Shown here one piece after another: positions 1 to 7,900 of a DNA stretch of 13,916 nt. The notes under the pieces are model-generated. The model did no database searches, was not told the DNA's origin, and was given only the letters and a program-made list of their open reading frames with translations. Position 1 is the first letter of the stretch. Each line of letters starts with the position of its first letter. The position numbers and the translations under genes are program-made. This DNA is from Chloroflexota bacterium (GTDB taxonomy: Bacteria > Chloroflexota > Dehalococcoidia > SAR202 > UBA826): assembly GCA_002696685.1 (NCBI GenBank), contig NZSI01000015.1, forward strand, positions 3,563-17,478, given 5' to 3'.

Positions 1-382
1 CTAGCTTTCGACCCAACAAATCAAAAGCTAGAATACTCATCCAACCATGCGCCCAGAAAGCTTCCCTGTGAATATCCGATACGCCCACCACTTGGCCATC
101 TGACACATCCAAAAATTCGTCCACGCGACGATTCATGAAAGTCTCCGTGAGCAAAGATATAAGCCCTCGAATCGTTCCATCTGCGGAATCAAAACCGTGG
201 AACTGCTGCATGAAGCGGTTGGCTATCGTCATGCCTTCCGTCCCACCATCGGTTCGTGCTCGAACAAGCCATTCGGTCCGCTGATTACCGATATCATCAG
301 CAAAAGCAGGCCGGCCCACCATTTTGTGATAATGGGACGGGATAGGCGTTATGGTAACTTCTGTAATTTTCTCTTCTACCAA
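1..382 (-). CDS. Mandelate racemase/muconate lactonizing enzyme family protein (enolase superfamily), N-terminal part, cut by the window edge
   Basis: An open frame on the minus strand runs from a TTG codon (380-382) off the left edge, giving about 127 residues. The product begins with a beta-strand typical of the MR/MLE N-terminal capping domain (EKITEVTITPI). It continues with an acidic and polar helical stretch and reaches a helix ending ILAFDLLGRKL, which matches the conserved 'ALWDLxGK' segment closing that domain. Members of this superfamily abstract a proton alpha to a carboxylate, for example in sugar-acid dehydratases, racemases and cycloisomerases. The metal-binding barrel that would set the substrate lies outside the window. 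The frame has no ATG between its upstream stop (near 430) and the first domain strand. TTG, preceded by GGGG at a suitable distance, is therefore the best start; ATA or ATT upstream are less likely. The family assignment is fairly secure; the exact reaction is not. Confidence 0.72.
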   Translation of the reverse strand, partial: MVEEKITEVTITPIPSHYHKMVGRPAFADDIGNQRTEWLVRARTDGGTEGMTIANRFMQQFHGFDSADGTIRGLISLLTETFMNRRVDEFLDVSDGQVVGVSDIHREAFWAHGWMSILAFDLLGRKL

Positions 383-682
383 AGGTATCCCCGCTGTTAC
401 AAATCCAACTTTGATGTTAATTCATCACTAGCAGAATCTCTGTAACCAGTTGCAAAGTAATTACTTCTTGTCCCTTAATATACTCTAAATAGCCCAGATA
501 AATTCTAATGCTGAAAGATTCATCAACTATTAACTTGGCGCTGTAGGATTACCTCCACAAAATTCAAGGGTAATTTCCTTTATGAACACCTTGAATCACA
601 GCAATCCTTTCCTATAGAGTGGGCGCGGTACTTTTGTAAAGTTCCAAATCTAAAATTTTCACAAGTTCGTAGGAGGCAGAAG
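383..682. promoter_or_regulatory. 300-base divergent intergenic region with weak promoter and inverted repeat
   Basis: This gap separates the minus-strand enolase-family gene from the plus-strand sulfite-oxidase-like gene, so it should hold both promoters. No convincing small gene is visible. On the plus strand a weak sigma70-like pair is TTGGCG (535-540) and CAAAAT (558-563), 17 bases apart. Just downstream lies an 8-base inverted repeat, ATTCAAGG (562-569) and CCTTGAAT (589-596), with a 19-base loop. The plus-strand gene has a strong ribosome binding site AGGAGG at 671-676, six bases before its ATG. Promoter calls here are tentative. Confidence 0.4.
562..596. repeat. Perfect 8-base inverted repeat downstream of the putative promoter
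   Basis: ATTCAAGG (562-569) is followed after 19 bases by its exact reverse complement CCTTGAAT (589-596). It falls around and just after the predicted transcription start, about 87 bases before the start codon of the sulfite-oxidase-like gene. It could be a dimeric regulator site or an RNA stem. There is no T-tract after it, so it does not look like a simple terminator. Confidence 0.4.
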
Positions 683-1792
683 ATGCATTGCAAGTGTAGT
701 AAGGCCGGGGGCCCCCAAATAATGGATTCACCCAGGGTAGCCCGGCCAATAAATAGAACTCTTAAGCCTGTAGAAAGCACACCTTTAATAGGCGAAACCC
801 CGGATTCAGCGCTCGATTCATGGCTAACCCCCAACTCAGTTTTCTATATCAGAAATCACTTCGATTCCCCAGCTATTTCAGATCTCCAAGACACCGATTG
901 GACTATCCACGTGGAAGGTGCCATTGAAAATCCGGCGGATATCAGCTTTTCCGATCTGTCGAAATTTCCAAAGCGTACTCTTGCCGTAACACTTGAATGC
1001 GCTGGAAATAACAGAACAGATCTGACACCGAAAGTACCTGGAAATCAATTTGAATCTGGAGCGGTAAGTACCGCCGTATGGGCAGGTGTCTCCCTATCCC
1101 AAGTAATAAGCTCCTTTAAGATCGATACAGATGCTGTGGAACTCTTGTTTGAAGGGGCAGATTCTGGAAAACCCGAACCAGAGGAAAACACACAACACTT
1201 TCAACGTAGCTTACCGATGGCGGTTGCTACACATCCAGACACGATGCTTGCTTTTGAGATGAATGGTGAGCCAATAGGTGTGGCACACGGTGGACCTTTA
1301 AGATTGATCGTCCCCGGTTGGTATGGAATGGCGTCCGTAAAGTGGTTACAAAAAATCACAGTACTGAATACACCATATGAAGGTTATTTCCAAACTCACA
1401 AATATATGTTCAGATCCGAAGAAAACTATGAACGCCCTGTAAGCGTGATGCGAGTGAAATCACTTATCACTTCGCCAAGCAGCGGTACAAACCTAAAGGA
1501 ATTTCCCCACTCCATAGGTGGATTTGCATGGTCCGGTAATGCAGAAATAGACACGGTAGAAGTATCCACGGATGGGGGATCCACCTGGAATCCAGCTAAC
1601 TTTGTAGGGCCCTCTGACAAATATTCTTGGCGTCAGTGGACCTTCCCCTGGACCAACCCAAATAAGGGTCACTACACTCTAATTTCTAGAGCCAAAGACA
1701 AGATGGGCAATCTCCAGCCGAAGGAATCATCTTGGAATGAATTAGGTTACGAGGTGAATGGCACTAAACCGATTTGTGTGAACGTACTTTAA
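683..1792 (+). CDS. Sulfite-oxidase-family molybdopterin oxidoreductase, cytoplasmic-looking
   Basis: The 369-residue product has the two-domain layout of the sulfite oxidase family. The molybdopterin-binding domain covers about residues 30-230 and the Mo-co dimerisation immunoglobulin-like domain about 245-369. Diagnostic motifs are RNHF (57-60), ECAGNNR (105-111) with the Mo-ligating Cys106, and the stretch HGGPLRLIVPGWYGMASVKW (202-221). The dimerisation domain shows VEVSTDGGSTW and ends with the WNELGYEVN type signature. The family oxidises sulfite or related small substrates using a pyranopterin Mo centre. There is no cytochrome b5 domain and no twin-arginine or Sec signal, so the enzyme would stay in the cytoplasm unless carried by a partner. 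The start is set by AGGAGG at 671-676; a later ATG at 722 lacks such a site. The N-terminus carries a short Cys-x-Cys. The family is sure; sulfite as substrate is not proven. Confidence 0.88.
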   Translation: MHCKCSKAGGPQIMDSPRVARPINRTLKPVESTPLIGETPDSALDSWLTPNSVFYIRNHFDSPAISDLQDTDWTIHVEGAIENPADISFSDLSKFPKRTLAVTLECAGNNRTDLTPKVPGNQFESGAVSTAVWAGVSLSQVISSFKIDTDAVELLFEGADSGKPEPEENTQHFQRSLPMAVATHPDTMLAFEMNGEPIGVAHGGPLRLIVPGWYGMASVKWLQKITVLNTPYEGYFQTHKYMFRSEENYERPVSVMRVKSLITSPSSGTNLKEFPHSIGGFAWSGNAEIDTVEVSTDGGSTWNPANFVGPSDKYSWRQWTFPWTNPNKGHYTLISRAKDKMGNLQPKESSWNELGYEVNGTKPICVNVL

Positions 1793-1834
1793 AAACCTAA
1801 ACCTACCCAACCCATAAGGAACAATGAATTTAAT

Positions 1835-1869
1835 CCGCTGCCAAGCTCCTAGAAGAGGCTAGGCAGCGG
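1835..1869. terminator. Hairpin between convergent genes, possible bidirectional terminator
   Basis: CCGCTGCC (1835-1842) pairs perfectly with GGCAGCGG (1862-1869), and AGC/GCT pairing inside extends the stem. It lies between the plus-strand stop at 1792 and the minus-strand stop at 1903, where a terminator for either gene would be expected. Neither side has a long uridine run, only a short AT-rich tail for the minus-strand transcript, so intrinsic strength is uncertain. Confidence 0.5.
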
Positions 1870-1902
1870 CTGCATCAACTAACTCAACCTTATGATGATA
1901 AG

Positions 1903-2526
1903 TTACCCGGAGTTTCTGTGAATAACTCGGCTGTTGTATCCCATAACCCTATCCGTAAGACTATTAATTTGACTCCGGAATTTGGCGTAGGCAGGATTGG
2001 TAGCAACGTCAGTTGAAGCCTCCATAAGTGAATTCAAGCTTCCAAACGTAGCAGTCACACGAACTAAATCAATGGTGCCGGACACTGGTCGTTGAACTGT
2101 CGGGCGCCTGCCTTCAGGGAAAGCCTCGCGCCATTCTAGAAGAGTCTCGGCGACAGCAGCTGATTCACCTCTTTTAGCGAACAAGAAATTTCTTCTCATA
2201 TATTTAGGTGCTATACCCAGGTCTCCTCGCGCTAAGACATTCAACGCCTGGATTGTCGTTTTGGAACAAAGTTCTGCTATTTCAGATTGCTGCTTTTGAA
2301 AGTCTCCGTCAGCCATAATTCCATCATGCATTTTTTCTAGTTCATCCCAGCTGGAAAACAGCAGAGCGGAAACAACGTCCTGATCACCAGTATGTGGAGT
2401 CATCACTGAGCCTGTAACCACTCCCATCCTGCCAGTGTTCTTAATGGCTGTAATCACCGACTGAACCACTTCAAATCTCTTGCCTGGCCTAGGAATCCTT
2501 CTGATTTCAAGAGTTATATCTGCCAT
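1903..2526 (-). CDS. Conserved-looking protein with two tandem alpha-beta-barrel (ferredoxin-like) repeats, function unknown
   Basis: The 207-residue soluble protein appears to be an internal duplication. Residues about 1-97 and about 108-203 each show a beta-strand (TLEIRRIP; RRNFLFAKRG), a helix, two strands and a final helix pair with a region near 'DGDFQKQQSEI' or 'NPAYAKFRSQI'. That order is typical of dimeric alpha-beta-barrel, NIPSNAP or antibiotic-monooxygenase-like folds. No catalytic motif stands out, and the copies are too diverged to share long identical runs. No signal peptide or membrane segment is seen. AAGGAAGG (centred near 2537) sits about seven bases before the ATG and supports this start. 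The gene diverges from the HpaI-type aldolase, which hints at a shared catabolic role such as degradation or binding of a small intermediate. The fold assignment comes from pattern only and is moderate; the function is unassigned. Confidence 0.7.
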   Translation of the reverse strand: MADITLEIRRIPRPGKRFEVVQSVITAIKNTGRMGVVTGSVMTPHTGDQDVVSALLFSSWDELEKMHDGIMADGDFQKQQSEIAELCSKTTIQALNVLARGDLGIAPKYMRRNFLFAKRGESAAVAETLLEWREAFPEGRRPTVQRPVSGTIDLVRVTATFGSLNSLMEASTDVATNPAYAKFRSQINSLTDRVMGYNSRVIHRNSG

Positions 2527-2564
2527 ATACGCACCTTCCTTTTTTAGGTCTAATAAATAGTTAG

Positions 2565-2579
2565 TCTAATTAGATTATA
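2565..2579 (-). promoter_or_regulatory. Candidate -10 box and overlapping palindrome for the duplicated-fold gene
   Basis: On the minus strand TATAAT (plus-strand 2574-2579) lies upstream of the gene that starts at 2526. Immediately downstream and overlapping by one base is the perfect palindrome TCTAATTAGA (2565-2574), with partial outer symmetry. A palindrome at that place could be an operator. No good -35 box was found at 17 bases, and the whole 2527-2762 gap is very AT-rich, so chance matches are likely. Confidence 0.3.
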
Positions 2580-2762
2580 AATATTACATATTCATATTAA
2601 TCGTCAAATAATATCCTCAACAATCCATTGTTTTTATAAAACACACCAATTTAAGAATTTTACTTCGATAAATACCGCAGTTCGCCCAAAATGCTATTAT
2701 TCAAGCTGATTAGTTTCTGGACGTGAAGTTGCAAATGTTAATTTGGAAATAGAGGTTTAAAA

Positions 2763-3515
2763 ATGAATAGAGTGAAAGAACTTTTGAAGTCAGGAAAAAC
2801 CGTGGTCGGAACCGCCGGCTCAGTGTTCGAAGACAATATGTCTATGTTGGCTAATTCAGGTCTAGACTTCATACTATTTGACACTCAACATAGTCCGGTT
2901 GAGGTCAAGCAATATAACAGAGCGATGCAGGCAACCAGTGGCGCCCAGGCATCACCACTGGTGCGTGTCAGTGCAAATAGTGCCGATCTCATCTGTTTTG
3001 CTCTGGACATCGGTGCCCGGGGCATAGTGGTTCCTATGGTTAACACAAAAGAAGAAGCGGAAGCTATGGTAAGGGCTTGCAAATATTCCCCAGAAGGCGA
3101 TCGCAGCAACGCTGGTGTGCGGGGTGAATGGGGCGAGACAAAGGATTACCGAGATTACCTGGATACAGTTAATAGAGATCTCTTGATCGTTCCAATGATT
3201 GAGACACAACAAGCCATCGATAATATTGATGAGATACTGAGCGTTCCGGGAATAGATGTACTTCTAGTTGGTCCTTCTGACCTGTCAATTGAGCTAGGTG
3301 TGCCCCTTGATTATCCAAGTGATACATACCAAAAAGGACTTGATACTATTGCCGCGGCTTGCAAAAACCACGGTGTAGTCCCTGGAATGTATTTTATCCC
3401 TCCAGATATGGACCCCAATTTCTATGTCGACAAGGGATTCAAATTCTTCACGATGCCATGGGCCGTATGGGCTGTAGAAGGTGTGAAAAATGGCTTATCA
3501 GGAATTAAGCGTTAG
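2763..3515 (+). CDS. HpcH/HpaI aldolase family protein (class II pyruvate aldolase type)
   Basis: The 250-residue product is full length for the HpaI and 2-dehydro-3-deoxyglucarate aldolase family. These are metal-dependent TIM-barrel enzymes that split 4-hydroxy-2-oxo acids into pyruvate and an aldehyde. Catalytic positions align with E. coli HpaI at a constant offset of two: His43 in FDTQHSP, Arg68 in VRVS, and metal ligands Glu147 in PMIETQQA and Asp173 in VGPSDLS. The phosphate/substrate loop region reads RSNAGVRGEWG instead of the commoner GxRGxG form, so substrate specificity may differ. The protein is cytoplasmic with no signal. AGAGG at 2751-2755, seven bases before the ATG, supports the start. 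It is transcribed away from the duplicated-fold gene and converges on the zinc dehydrogenase. The family call is firm; the natural substrate is unknown. Confidence 0.92.
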   Translation: MNRVKELLKSGKTVVGTAGSVFEDNMSMLANSGLDFILFDTQHSPVEVKQYNRAMQATSGAQASPLVRVSANSADLICFALDIGARGIVVPMVNTKEEAEAMVRACKYSPEGDRSNAGVRGEWGETKDYRDYLDTVNRDLLIVPMIETQQAIDNIDEILSVPGIDVLLVGPSDLSIELGVPLDYPSDTYQKGLDTIAAACKNHGVVPGMYFIPPDMDPNFYVDKGFKFFTMPWAVWAVEGVKNGLSGIKR

Positions 3516-3556
3516 TTTTCCTCAGGTACCAATTCTAATGAATTGAGCAAAATTAA

Positions 3557-3600
3557 AACGCCCCGATGAGTTCCAGTCACTGGAACTCTGTCGGGGCGTT
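3557..3600. terminator. Strong intrinsic terminator between convergent genes, best oriented for the minus strand
   Basis: A long interrupted hairpin has outer arms AACGCCCCGA (3557-3566) and TCGGGGCGTT (3591-3600), and inner arms AGTTCCAG (3569-3576) and CTGGAACT (3580-3587) around a TCA loop. Read on the minus strand, the stem is followed by TTTTAATTTT, a proper uridine tract, so it should end the dehydrogenase transcript. On the plus strand it lies 41 bases after the aldolase stop with a weaker T tail and may act there too. Confidence 0.85.
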
Positions 3601-3667
3601 ATCTCGTGCTGATATTCTTCTCATCCATTCAACTTTCATTCCATAAACTCCAACTTGGAGACTTCGG

Positions 3668-4702
3668 TTAGTCCTGATGTATCTGCACTTTTATTGATCC
3701 CGTCGATTTATCATAGGCGCACTCAAATCCCTGCTGAATCTCCTCAAGGGGGTATTTATGAGTGACGATATCGCTCAAACTATTTGACTGATTTGATAGT
3801 AAATTGATTGCCATCTCATAGTCATGATAACCATCCAGAATCCCATAGCATGAAGAAAAGATTATGGATTGCTCCTTCAACAAAGGTGCAAGCCAATCGA
3901 ACTGGAGTGGGGTTCTAAATCCTCCAAGGATGACTATCCTCCCCTGCATACGAGTAGATTCAACAGATTGAATCAGTGTCCTGTTGCTTTTCCCTCCCAC
4001 AGTTTCAACAGCTAAGTCAGCACCCCGACCGTTAGTATGACTTCTCACTAGGTTTTCAAATTCCTCTCCTTCTGGACTACATGTATAGTCAGCACCAAGA
4101 GACAACGCCATAGCTGCCTGCTGTTCGTGTCGGGCAGTAACAAATATTTTGCCGGCACCTAGTTGTTTGGCAGCTACGACAGCGGTCAATCCAATAGTTC
4201 CAGCTCCGAGAATTGCAACCGTTTCACCACCATTCATCATTCCTCGTCTTATGCCATGAATAGAAACCGCCAGAGGCTCAACCAATGCCCCCTCATCCCA
4301 GGTCATCGATTCTGATATTTCATAACATCCAATAGCTTTTCTTTTTATATATTCAGCAAACCCTCCTCCCTCTGCTTGTACCTTATTCTGGCATTGTCGA
4401 TACTGACCCATTCGACAGTACCAACATGTTGAGCAGGCGAGGCCTTGACCTATTGTTTCTATTGCTACTCTTTTTCCTACTATTTCTCTGTCGACCGCAG
4501 CACCTACATCAACTATTATCCCTGTCACTTCATGGCCAGCAGGAAGCTCATCGGCTTCTTCCTTATCGTTGTTCATAAGAAGGTCAGAACCGCATATTCC
4601 AGTAGCCTTGACTTGAATGATAGCGTCACCTTCAGCAGCAACCGGATCCGGGTGTTGTTGAATAATCATTTGCCCATTTCCATCGTAAAACGCCGCCTCC
4701 AT
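3668..4702 (-). CDS. Zinc-dependent medium-chain alcohol/polyol dehydrogenase (threonine/sorbitol dehydrogenase-like)
   Basis: The 344-residue product is a complete zinc MDR enzyme. Catalytic zinc ligands are Cys37 in GICGSD, His57 and Glu58 in AGHEV, and Glu142 in VEPLAV. The structural zinc lobe has four cysteines, C90, C93, C96 and C104, in the pattern CSTCWYC...C. The Rossmann dinucleotide site is GAGTIG (166-171). Such enzymes oxidise secondary alcohols, sugar alcohols or amino alcohols with NAD(P)+ in the cytoplasm. AAGGAG (plus-strand 4710-4715), seven bases before the ATG, fixes the start. A possible minus-strand promoter is TTGACC (4775-4780) with TATTTA (4753-4758), 16 bases apart, but the -10 match is poor. 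The gene ends before the strong terminator at 3557-3600 and is probably monocistronic. It may act in the same catabolic route as the aldolase it faces, which is inference. Confidence 0.92.
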   Translation of the reverse strand: MEAAFYDGNGQMIIQQHPDPVAAEGDAIIQVKATGICGSDLLMNNDKEEADELPAGHEVTGIIVDVGAAVDREIVGKRVAIETIGQGLACSTCWYCRMGQYRQCQNKVQAEGGGFAEYIKRKAIGCYEISESMTWDEGALVEPLAVSIHGIRRGMMNGGETVAILGAGTIGLTAVVAAKQLGAGKIFVTARHEQQAAMALSLGADYTCSPEGEEFENLVRSHTNGRGADLAVETVGGKSNRTLIQSVESTRMQGRIVILGGFRTPLQFDWLAPLLKEQSIIFSSCYGILDGYHDYEMAINLLSNQSNSLSDIVTHKYPLEEIQQGFECAYDKSTGSIKVQIHQD

Positions 4703-4965
4703 AAACTATCTCCTTTTCCACTATCAAGTGAATTATTATCGCAAGTCTTCTTTAAATAGCCAGTTTATTCAGATGGTCAACACTATTTGACCCAGTGATA
4801 ACCGTCAATCAATCAAGATATTCAGTCTTTAAAGGCTATTGCTGTTACATCGTCATCCTAAATTTTGAAAAGTCTCCCAGCCAACTTGGTCGCGTTCTAG
4901 AATATAATCGGCCTGAGACTCAAGAATTATTCCATGAAGAAACTATGGTAAACAAAGGAATTTTG
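4703..4965. promoter_or_regulatory. Divergent intergenic region with a perfect TATAAT for the propeller-protein gene
   Basis: This 263-base gap lies between the minus-strand dehydrogenase and the plus-strand propeller gene. A perfect TATAAT occurs at 4903-4908, just after the palindrome TTCTAGAA (4895-4902). It has no recognisable -35 box at 16-18 bases. Transcription from it would begin near 4915, about 50 bases before the preferred start at 4966. It would also lie downstream of the GTG at 4795, which argues against that more distant start. No small gene is evident. Confidence 0.4.
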
Positions 4966-7900
4966 ATGCTCGAATACCTATTGAATAGATACGGCCTCCC
5001 GTTCACTGCCATTATCGTGGTTATAACCTTAACTTTGGCCTTCAGTACATGTGGGAGCGCTCAGGAGCCAGCTACCAGTCAGGAGCCAGCTACTGGTAAA
5101 GAATCTCTTAATCAATACACATTAACCGAAAAAACCCACGATATCGGCTGCATCGACGATGTTCTTGGGATGGCTACGACAGATGACATCATACACAGGG
5201 GACGCCCTCCAACTGGTGAAGAACTCGACAAAATACAACGCTGTAAGTTGTCCGTGGTTCGCAATACTAGTGCACCAACTGTTCAGTCCCTCACTATTCA
5301 GACACCAATCGGCTCACAACCCCCAACAGCGACTCCCATCAACAAAACTGCTACTAAAACTGAGGATGCTAGCTCGTCGACCAAACCGATCGCAGTTTCA
5401 CCATCTGTGAATGGAACTGTAACCGAAAAAACCCACGATATTGGCTGCATCGACGATGTTCTTGGGATGGATACGACAGATGACATCGTACAAGAGGGAC
5501 GCCCTCCAACTGGCGCAGAGCTCGACAAAATACAACGTTGTAAGTTGTCAATGGGTGGCGAGAATAATAAACCCCCCAAGCACGAGACAGACAAACCAGC
5601 TGGATCATCACAAAATCGCAACGTGAATCAGTCTTCTAGTACAGCCACAAGTAATGTAGACGAAGAATCCCACGATATTGACTGCATTAGATATATTCTT
5701 GGAACGGCTACGGTAAATGAAATAATAGATGGAGGAAGACCTGCTACTGATCAGGAGCTAAATCAGATTACTCACTGTGAGATCTCGGGTATAAAAAGCG
5801 GCTACGATCAGGGTGATTCGGAAAAAGAAAACAAGCCTGAATACTCACCGCCAAGCGAACAAAAGAATATACTTCCTGACTGGGGATTCCAGCCCACCAA
5901 CTGTGAAGGTGATGACAAGGATGACTCCGGAATGCCTATTGGACCCCAGTGTAATTTAGTACCCATCCCCCCCGAGCCGGGAGTCATCTTAGGTCAACTA
6001 ATTGGAGCAAAATTACCAAGCCCAAAATATGGAGTACCGAGCCAAGCCTGTCAATCATTCCAAGAAGAATCATGTAACGAGCTGCAATGGGAAGAGGTTT
6101 CTGATCTTATGGCAGGCGAATTCGTGCAGATTCGGATATCACGCACCAACCCAAACATCATGTACGCCGGCACCGATTCTAACGATATGACTACATATCG
6201 AAGTACTGACTCAGGAGCCACCTGGGACCTAGTACACGTGACAGGCCATGCAGCGGGATTGGCGATTAGTCCCATAGACCCAAACATAGTCCTATATACG
6301 AATCTTGAGGCACCTGTCCAGCTCACTAGCGACGGAGGAAACAGTTGGTCTCCTGTAGTGGGTTCCAGCCCAAGCGACATGAATTTCAACAAACCGTTTA
6401 CGGCCATTTCCTTTTCCCTCACACAACCAAATATTGTTTACACCGCTGCTCTACGAGGAAGCACCAGAGGGGGTATATGGCCTCCCGAACCATCAGACAT
6501 ATATAAAAGCACCGATTCTGGTTCTACCTGGGTTCATGTTGGAACCTGCGAAACGTGTTCTTCTATACAAACGATAGTTATAGACGGTACTGATTCAAAT
6601 GTTTTATGGGTTGCTTCTGAGGGAGGGCTTCAGCAAAGTGAAGATGGGGGACAGACCTGGAGTGGAAATGTAATACCCTATTTACAGGAAGTGGCAGCTC
6701 AAACGTGGGGCAATGCCATGGCAAATATGCCTAAGGTGATAGGCCTTGATATTCATCCAGCCAAACCGGACATAATTTTGGCAGCAACGAGTGAATATGG
6801 AATATTTAGAAGTACCGACGCTGGAAATACCTGGAGTCACAGCAATTCAGGACTCGAGACTTCCAAACTTCATCAACTACACTTTTCTCCAAGCAATCCA
6901 GATGTAGTTTACCTATCCAGCCATAACGGTATTTATCGAAGCGATGATGCTGGACAGTCCTGGACAGCTAGAAATGACGGTTTAGAGTTTAAGTTCTTAT
7001 CTCCGATTGCTATTCACCCTGAAGATGAAAATATTGTATTTGCTGGTACTACAAGCGAAATCTACACAATACATCCAGAACATAAGAATAATGGCATGCA
7101 TGATGGTCAAGGCCTTTACAAATCAGTGGATGGTGGGATTCATTGGTCTAGAAGTGACACTGGCATAGTTGAGGCCAAAACTGCGCAAATAGGTGCTCAC
7201 CCGATATTACCTTTCAACACATGGGTAGGAGGGGAATCGGGACGCGGCAACTTCTATTCACCCGATGGTGGCGATAGCTGGCTTTTCTCCCCATCTATAA
7301 CGTCCCATTACCCGATGGTTTACGCATTCAACTATGAATTCCCTACTATAATATATACAACCGGATGGTTGAGAACAGGAGAACTAACAGCTAGCACTGA
7401 CGAAGGTGCAAGTTGGTATACCCTCACCCACAAATTGGAAAACGGATTAAGCGCAAGAACTAGAGAACTTGGTCTCAGAACCGAGGGCGGCACAGATTTT
7501 CATATCCACGGCGTAGCAGTAGCTCCCTCCGATCCAAACACAGTCTACGTAGGATCGGTGCACGACACCGTGTATCCAAATCTCACTTTCAATCTGCATG
7601 GTGCTCATATTTGGAAATCTTCCGATGGTGGGCAAACTTTTCCAGAAATGTCTGAGGGATTCCCAATTGAGACTAAAACCTCTATAAATTCTATAGTGGT
7701 GCACCCAACAAACTCCGAAGTGGCCTACGCAATGACAACGTTGCACGAAACAGAAACGGCGATTGGAATCTACAAAACTACCAATGGAGCTCAATCTTGG
7801 TTCCCTGTAAACGAAGGCTTAGATCCCTATACAAATGACTTGCAGATGGACCCAATAAATCCAGATATTCTCTATGCGGCTACTGAAAGCGGAATATACA

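Noticed and set aside
197..445. Plus-strand open frame of 82 codons near the left edge
   Set aside because: It is antisense to the enolase-family frame, which has a recognisable domain on the other strand.
4795..4965. GTG start at 4795 giving a 1278-residue propeller protein
   Set aside because: The extra 57 residues would put a non-signal segment before the hydrophobic signal core. They also span a TATAAT box, and the GTG lacks a good ribosome site. ATG 4966, with AAAGGAA, starts right at the signal peptide.
5124..5790. CRISPR-like array
   Set aside because: The repeats are 129 bases, coding, in frame and only three in number. They are internal protein repeats.
7447..7794. Minus-strand open frame within the propeller gene
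   Set aside because: It has atypical composition rich in Cys, His and Trp from antisense reading of Asp-box codons, and no start signal.
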